This document shows positions 60,432 through 64,000 of a stretch of DNA of 64,000 nucleotides, in pieces. The stretch lies in NCBI RefSeq assembly GCF_900107585.1, contig NZ_FNQM01000001.1, positions 62,001 through 126,000 of the forward strand. Direction: 5' to 3'. The position numbers and the translations under genes are program-made. A model generated the notes under the pieces. It was not told where the DNA came from and made no database searches. It was given only the letters and a program-made list of their open reading frames with translations. Every line of letters starts with the position of its first letter. The stretch's first letter is position 1. The stretch is from Rubrimonas cliftonensis (GTDB taxonomy: Bacteria > Pseudomonadota > Alphaproteobacteria > Rhodobacterales > Rhodobacteraceae).

Positions 60432-63400
60432 GTGGACATCATCCGCGCCGCCATCGAACGCCCCATCGCCGTCATCGCGGCGGTGCTGATGGCGGTGATG
60501 TTCGGCGCGGTGGCCATCGACCGCATCCCGATCCAGCTGGCGCCGGACGTCCGCAAGCCGATCATCCAGGTCAAGACCCTCTGGCCCGGCGCTGCGCCGT
60601 TGGAGATCGAACGCGAGATCACCAACCCGCAGGAGGACGAGCTCAAGGGCCTCGAGAGCCTGCAGAGCATGGTGTCGCGGTCCCAGACCGGCGAGGCGGA
60701 GATCACCCTCGAATTCGCCATCGGCGCCAACATGGACCGGGCGCTGCTGCTGGTGGCCAACCGGCTCGACCGCGTGTCGAGCTACCCCGCCGAGGCGCGC
60801 CAGCCCACGCTGGACACGTCGGGCTCCGAGGACAGCGCGATCGCGTGGTTCACGCTGCGCCGCCTGCCCGGCAACGACCGCGCCATCGCCGAATATGGCG
60901 GCTTCGTCGAGGACGTCGTCAAGGAGCGCATCGAGCGCGTGGAGGGCGTCAGCCGCGTCAACGTCTTCGGCGGCGTGGACCGCGAACTGCAGATCGTCAT
61001 CGACCCGGAGCGGCTCGCGCGCTTCCGCCTGACCATACCCGAGGTCGTCAACCGCCTGCGCGACGAGAGCATCTCGCTCTCGGCGGGCGATCTCGAGGAG
61101 GGCAAGCGGCGCTACGTCGTCCGCGCCGAGGGCCAGCTCAACGACGTCGCCTCCGTCGGCGCGGTGGTGCTGCGCTCGGCGGCGACGTCCGACGGCGCGG
61201 GCTTCGGGCGCGTGCGCGTCTCCGACGTCGCCGACGTCAGGATCGGCTACAAGGAGCCGACGGCGCGCATCCGCTACAAGGGCGAGCAAGCCATCGCGAT
61301 CAACGCGGTGCGCGAGACCGGCGCCAACGTGATCGAGACCATGGAAGGGATACGCGAGGCAGTCGCCGAGCTGGAGGCGCGCGAGCTCGGCCGTGCGGGC
61401 CTGCACATCCTGCAGGCCTATGACGAGACGACCTACATCAACTCCGCCATCGACCTCGTGATCCAGAACATCTGGATGGGCGGGCTGCTCGCCGCGGGCG
61501 TGCTGATGCTGTTCCTGCGCAGCGCGAGCGCGACGCTGGTGGTGTCGCTGGCGATCCCCGTCTCAATCGTTGCGTCCTTCGTCGCGATGGCGGCGCTGGG
61601 GCGCACGCTCAACGTCATCTCGCTGGCGGGCATCGCCTTCGCGGTGGGCATGGTGGTCGACGCCGCCATCGTCGTGCTGGAGAACATCTATCGCCTGCGG
61701 CAGGAGGGCCGCTCGCGCGCGGACGCAGCCTATGAGGGCGCGCGGCAGGTCTGGGGGGCGATCCTCGTCTCCGCGCTGACCACCGTCCTGGTCTTCGTGC
61801 CGATCCTGATCATGGAGCTGGAGGCCGGGCAGCTGTTCCGCGACATCGCCGTGGCGATCTCGGTGGCGGTGATGCTGTCGCTGGTGGTCGCGGTGACGGT
61901 GATCCCGGCGCTCTCGAGCCGGCTGCTGGGGCGCGGTTCGGCGAAGATCAGCGTCACGCCGCTGCCCGGCGTGGACCATTTCGGGCGCGGCTTCGGCTGG
62001 CTCGTGCGGAGCTACGCCGCCTTCACCGTGCGCAACCGCGTCGCGGGCCTGCTCGCCGTGCTGGCGATCGCGGGCGCCGCCATGGGGGGCGCCTGGGCCT
62101 ATCTGCCGAAGCTGGAGTATCTGCCGGAGGGCAACCGCAACCTCGTCTTCGGCGTGCTGATCCCGCCGCCCGGCTACAACCTGCCGACGACGACCACGAT
62201 CGCGGAGCGCATCGAGCGCGTCGCCGAGCCGCTCTGGGGCGGCGACGTCACGGGGCCGAACGGCGAGCCCGGCATCGAGAACTTCTTCTTCGTCGCCACG
62301 CCCGGCACGAGCTTCGTCGGCGCCTCGGCGATGGACGCGGGGCGCGCGGCGGAGCTTATCCCACTGCTCTCGCGCCCGATCTTCGCCGAGCCGGGCACCT
62401 TCGGCTTCATGACGCAGCCCTCGCTGTTCGGGCGCGGCATCGGTGGCGGACGGGCCATCGAGCTGAACGTCTCGGGGCCCGACCTCGACGACATCCTGGA
62501 AGTCGCCCAGCGCGCGGCGGGCCTCGTGGGCCGGCTGCTGCCGCGCGGCGAAGGCCACCAGTTCCGGCCGCAGCCGGGGCTTGAGCTCGGGGCGCCCGAG
62601 ATACGGCTGGAACCCGACCGCCTGCGCCTCGCCGACGCCGGCGTGCCGGCGAGCGTGCTGGCGGCGACCGTGGACGTCTACAATGACGGGCTGCGCGTGG
62701 AGGAGGTGACGGTCGACGGCGAGCGCATCGACCTCACGCTGCAGGGGCGGGCGGTCAGCGCCGGCGGCCTGCGCACGCAGGACATCGGCTCGCTGCCGGT
62801 GGTGACGCCGGGCGGCCGGATCGTCCCGGTGACGTCCCTGGCGCGCGTCACGCTGACGGCGGGGCCGACCGAGATCCGCCACCGCGAGCGTCTGCGCACC
62901 GTGACGCTGGAGATCCGCCCCGCGCCGACGCTGCCGCTGGAGAGCGCGCTGGAGATCGTCGAGCGCGACATCGCGGCGGCGCTGCAGGCGGAGGGCGTGC
63001 CCGAGGGCGTGCGCTTCTCGGTGTCCGGCACCGCCGACCAGCTTACCCAGACCTGGAGCGCCATCCAGATCAACCTCGTCCTCGCGCTGGTGATCGTGTT
63101 CCTGGTGATGGCGGTGCTGTTCGAGAGCTTCGTGCTGCCGCTGGTCATCCTGGTCTCGGTGCCGGTCGCGGCGGCGGGCGGGGTGGCGGGGCTCGCGCTC
63201 CTGAACGTCTGGCAGACCCAGCCGCTCGACATGCTGACGCTGCTCGGCTTCGTCATCCTCGTCGGCATCGTCGTGAACAATGCGATCCTCGTCGTGCATC
63301 AGGCGCTCTACCACCACCGCGAGGAGCGGATGGACGTCGAGGCCGCCATCCTCGAGGCCACGCGCAACCGCATCCGGCCGATCTTCATGTCGACGCTGAC

Positions 63401-63596
63401 CTCGGTGTTCGGGATGCTGCCGCTGGTGGTGTTTCCCGGCGCGGGGTCGGAGCTCTATCGCGGGCTGGGCTCGGTGGTGGTCGGCGGTCTCGCGCTGTCG
63501 GCGGTGCTGACGCTGCTGATCGTGCCGCCGCTGCTGCGCCTTGCGATGGCGACGCAGCCGGCGGTCGTCGGCGCGAAGCCTGCGCCGGCCGAGTAG
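60432..63596 (+). CDS. RND family efflux permease (AcrB/HAE-type)
   Basis: This inner-membrane proton antiporter has 1054 residues and twelve helices with two large periplasmic loops. It starts MDIIRAAIERPIAVIAAVLM with the GTG at 60432. Helix 4 has VGMVVDAAIVVLENIYR, with one Asp where AcrB has two, and the C-terminal half has FVILVGIVVNNAILVVHQA and RNRIRPIFMSTLTSVFGMLPL. It forms a two-gene operon with the adaptor. The substrate (drug, lipid or other) cannot be inferred. Confidence 0.94.
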   Translation: MDIIRAAIERPIAVIAAVLMAVMFGAVAIDRIPIQLAPDVRKPIIQVKTLWPGAAPLEIEREITNPQEDELKGLESLQSMVSRSQTGEAEITLEFAIGANMDRALLLVANRLDRVSSYPAEARQPTLDTSGSEDSAIAWFTLRRLPGNDRAIAEYGGFVEDVVKERIERVEGVSRVNVFGGVDRELQIVIDPERLARFRLTIPEVVNRLRDESISLSAGDLEEGKRRYVVRAEGQLNDVASVGAVVLRSAATSDGAGFGRVRVSDVADVRIGYKEPTARIRYKGEQAIAINAVRETGANVIETMEGIREAVAELEARELGRAGLHILQAYDETTYINSAIDLVIQNIWMGGLLAAGVLMLFLRSASATLVVSLAIPVSIVASFVAMAALGRTLNVISLAGIAFAVGMVVDAAIVVLENIYRLRQEGRSRADAAYEGARQVWGAILVSALTTVLVFVPILIMELEAGQLFRDIAVAISVAVMLSLVVAVTVIPALSSRLLGRGSAKISVTPLPGVDHFGRGFGWLVRSYAAFTVRNRVAGLLAVLAIAGAAMGGAWAYLPKLEYLPEGNRNLVFGVLIPPPGYNLPTTTTIAERIERVAEPLWGGDVTGPNGEPGIENFFFVATPGTSFVGASAMDAGRAAELIPLLSRPIFAEPGTFGFMTQPSLFGRGIGGGRAIELNVSGPDLDDILEVAQRAAGLVGRLLPRGEGHQFRPQPGLELGAPEIRLEPDRLRLADAGVPASVLAATVDVYNDGLRVEEVTVDGERIDLTLQGRAVSAGGLRTQDIGSLPVVTPGGRIVPVTSLARVTLTAGPTEIRHRERLRTVTLEIRPAPTLPLESALEIVERDIAAALQAEGVPEGVRFSVSGTADQLTQTWSAIQINLVLALVIVFLVMAVLFESFVLPLVILVSVPVAAAGGVAGLALLNVWQTQPLDMLTLLGFVILVGIVVNNAILVVHQALYHHREERMDVEAAILEATRNRIRPIFMSTLTSVFGMLPLVVFPGAGSELYRGLGSVVVGGLALSAVLTLLIVPPLLRLAMATQPAVVGAKPAPAE

Positions 63597-63690
63597 CGCG
63601 GCGCTTGCCGACGGGCGCGCAACGGTCATCATGCGCGCTGCGGCCGCGCCCCGAGCGCAGCCCTCACTCGAACGGGAAGGCTCGCGCAAG

Positions 63691-64000
63691 ATGGACCTGC
63701 TGATACGCGCGGTGCGCCTCGCCGAGGGCGCGGCGCCGGTGGACATCGCGGTGTCGGGCGCGCGCATCGCCGCCGTCGCCCCCGGCATCGCCCCCGCCGA
63801 GGGCGCTGCGGTGCTGGAGGGCGGCGGGGCCTTCGCCTTCGCCGGCTTCGTGGAGAGCCATGTCCACCTCGACAAGGCGATGATCCTCGACCGCGCGCCC
63901 GCCGCGGAGGGCGTGGCCGAGGCCATCGCCGGCGTCGCCCGCGCCAAGAAAGGTTTCACGGCCGAGGACGTCGCCGACCGGGCGGGCAGGGTGCTGCGCG
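63691..64000 (+). CDS. Amidohydrolase family protein (cytosine deaminase-like), 5' part
   Basis: The gene runs off the right edge; 103 codons are visible. MDLLIRAVRLAEGAAPVDIAV is the composite beta-sandwich start of amidohydrolases, and FAFAGFVESHVHLDKAMIL gives the HxH metal motif with HLDK, as in cytosine deaminase (CodA)-like enzymes. ATG 63691 fits the family start; an in-frame ATG at 63631 would add 20 residues. Substrates of this subgroup vary (cytosine, isoguanine, creatinine-type compounds). Confidence 0.85.
   Translation, partial: MDLLIRAVRLAEGAAPVDIAVSGARIAAVAPGIAPAEGAAVLEGGGAFAFAGFVESHVHLDKAMILDRAPAAEGVAEAIAGVARAKKGFTAEDVADRAGRVLR

Overview
The window reads as chromosomal DNA of a high-GC alphaproteobacterium, most like the Rhodobacterales. 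The evidence is the extreme G/C use at third codon positions, the order ffh - GNAT - chorismate mutase - rpsP - rimM - trmD - rplS, a membrane-anchored cytochrome c divergent from prephenate dehydratase, an ATP12-type F1 chaperone, a UbiK-type BMFP protein, and a photosynthesis-type block bchO - crtI - crtB - tspO. The last block suggests an anoxygenic phototroph (aerobic or facultative), although no reaction-centre genes and no other bch genes lie here. I see no insertion sequence, phage, integrase, CRISPR array, tRNA or rRNA. I cannot name a species.

Layout. 1-8.0 kb: end of a heparinase-family gene, purH, a D,D-carboxypeptidase, then a tight forward run tmk - holB - tatD - MBL hydrolase - AEC transporter. 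8.0-10.1 kb (minus): receiver protein, a 67-residue protein, ribonuclease D. 10.2-20.6 kb (plus): orphan ParA, OmpA-like lipoprotein, CPBP protease, aspS, a membrane protein of unknown role, GNAT, a Vsr-type endonuclease, malate synthase G, and two overlapping methyltransferase genes. 20.7-26.6 kb: a 52-codon secreted-peptide ORF on the minus strand, then the ffh-to-rplS translation/SRP operon with three inserted GNAT genes, closed by a UUCG-loop terminator. 26.7-29.6 kb: secreted esterase and a chemoreceptor. 29.8-34.7 kb: a divergent sugar-acid catabolic locus around a LacI-type regulator. 34.7-41.0 kb: ankyrin protein, HAD phosphatase, ATP12, an outer-membrane barrel, thiolase, DUF3253, uvrC.

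41.0-41.4 kb is an AT-rich intergenic patch with a perfect DnaA-box sequence and several GANTC sites. 41.4-46.4 kb: pteridine-reductase-like SDR, Ca/Na exchanger, a small CxxC membrane protein, an S49 peptidase, a YdcH-type protein, purE-purK. 46.4-50.6 kb (minus): bchO - crtI - crtB - tspO plus a possible 36-codon membrane peptide, with two overlapping palindromes over the crtI start. 50.7-54.3 kb (minus): orphan phoU and the overlapping trio lgt - midA-like methyltransferase - pgeF. 54.5-56.3 kb: ubiK-like, ybjN-like, proC. 56.4-59.2 kb: an unusual membrane-anchored cytochrome with three class I haem domains joined by long Ala/Pro/Glu linkers, divergent from pheA. 59.3-63.6 kb: a two-gene RND efflux pair, then the start of an amidohydrolase cut by the window edge.

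The most unusual items are the tri-domain cytochrome c, the small isolated photosynthesis block with its palindromic promoter, the AT-rich DnaA-box patch, and several short tandem repeats, one of which encodes a 25-residue pentapeptide-repeat ORF that ends on the tmk start codon. All calls come from reading the sequence; no database search was possible.
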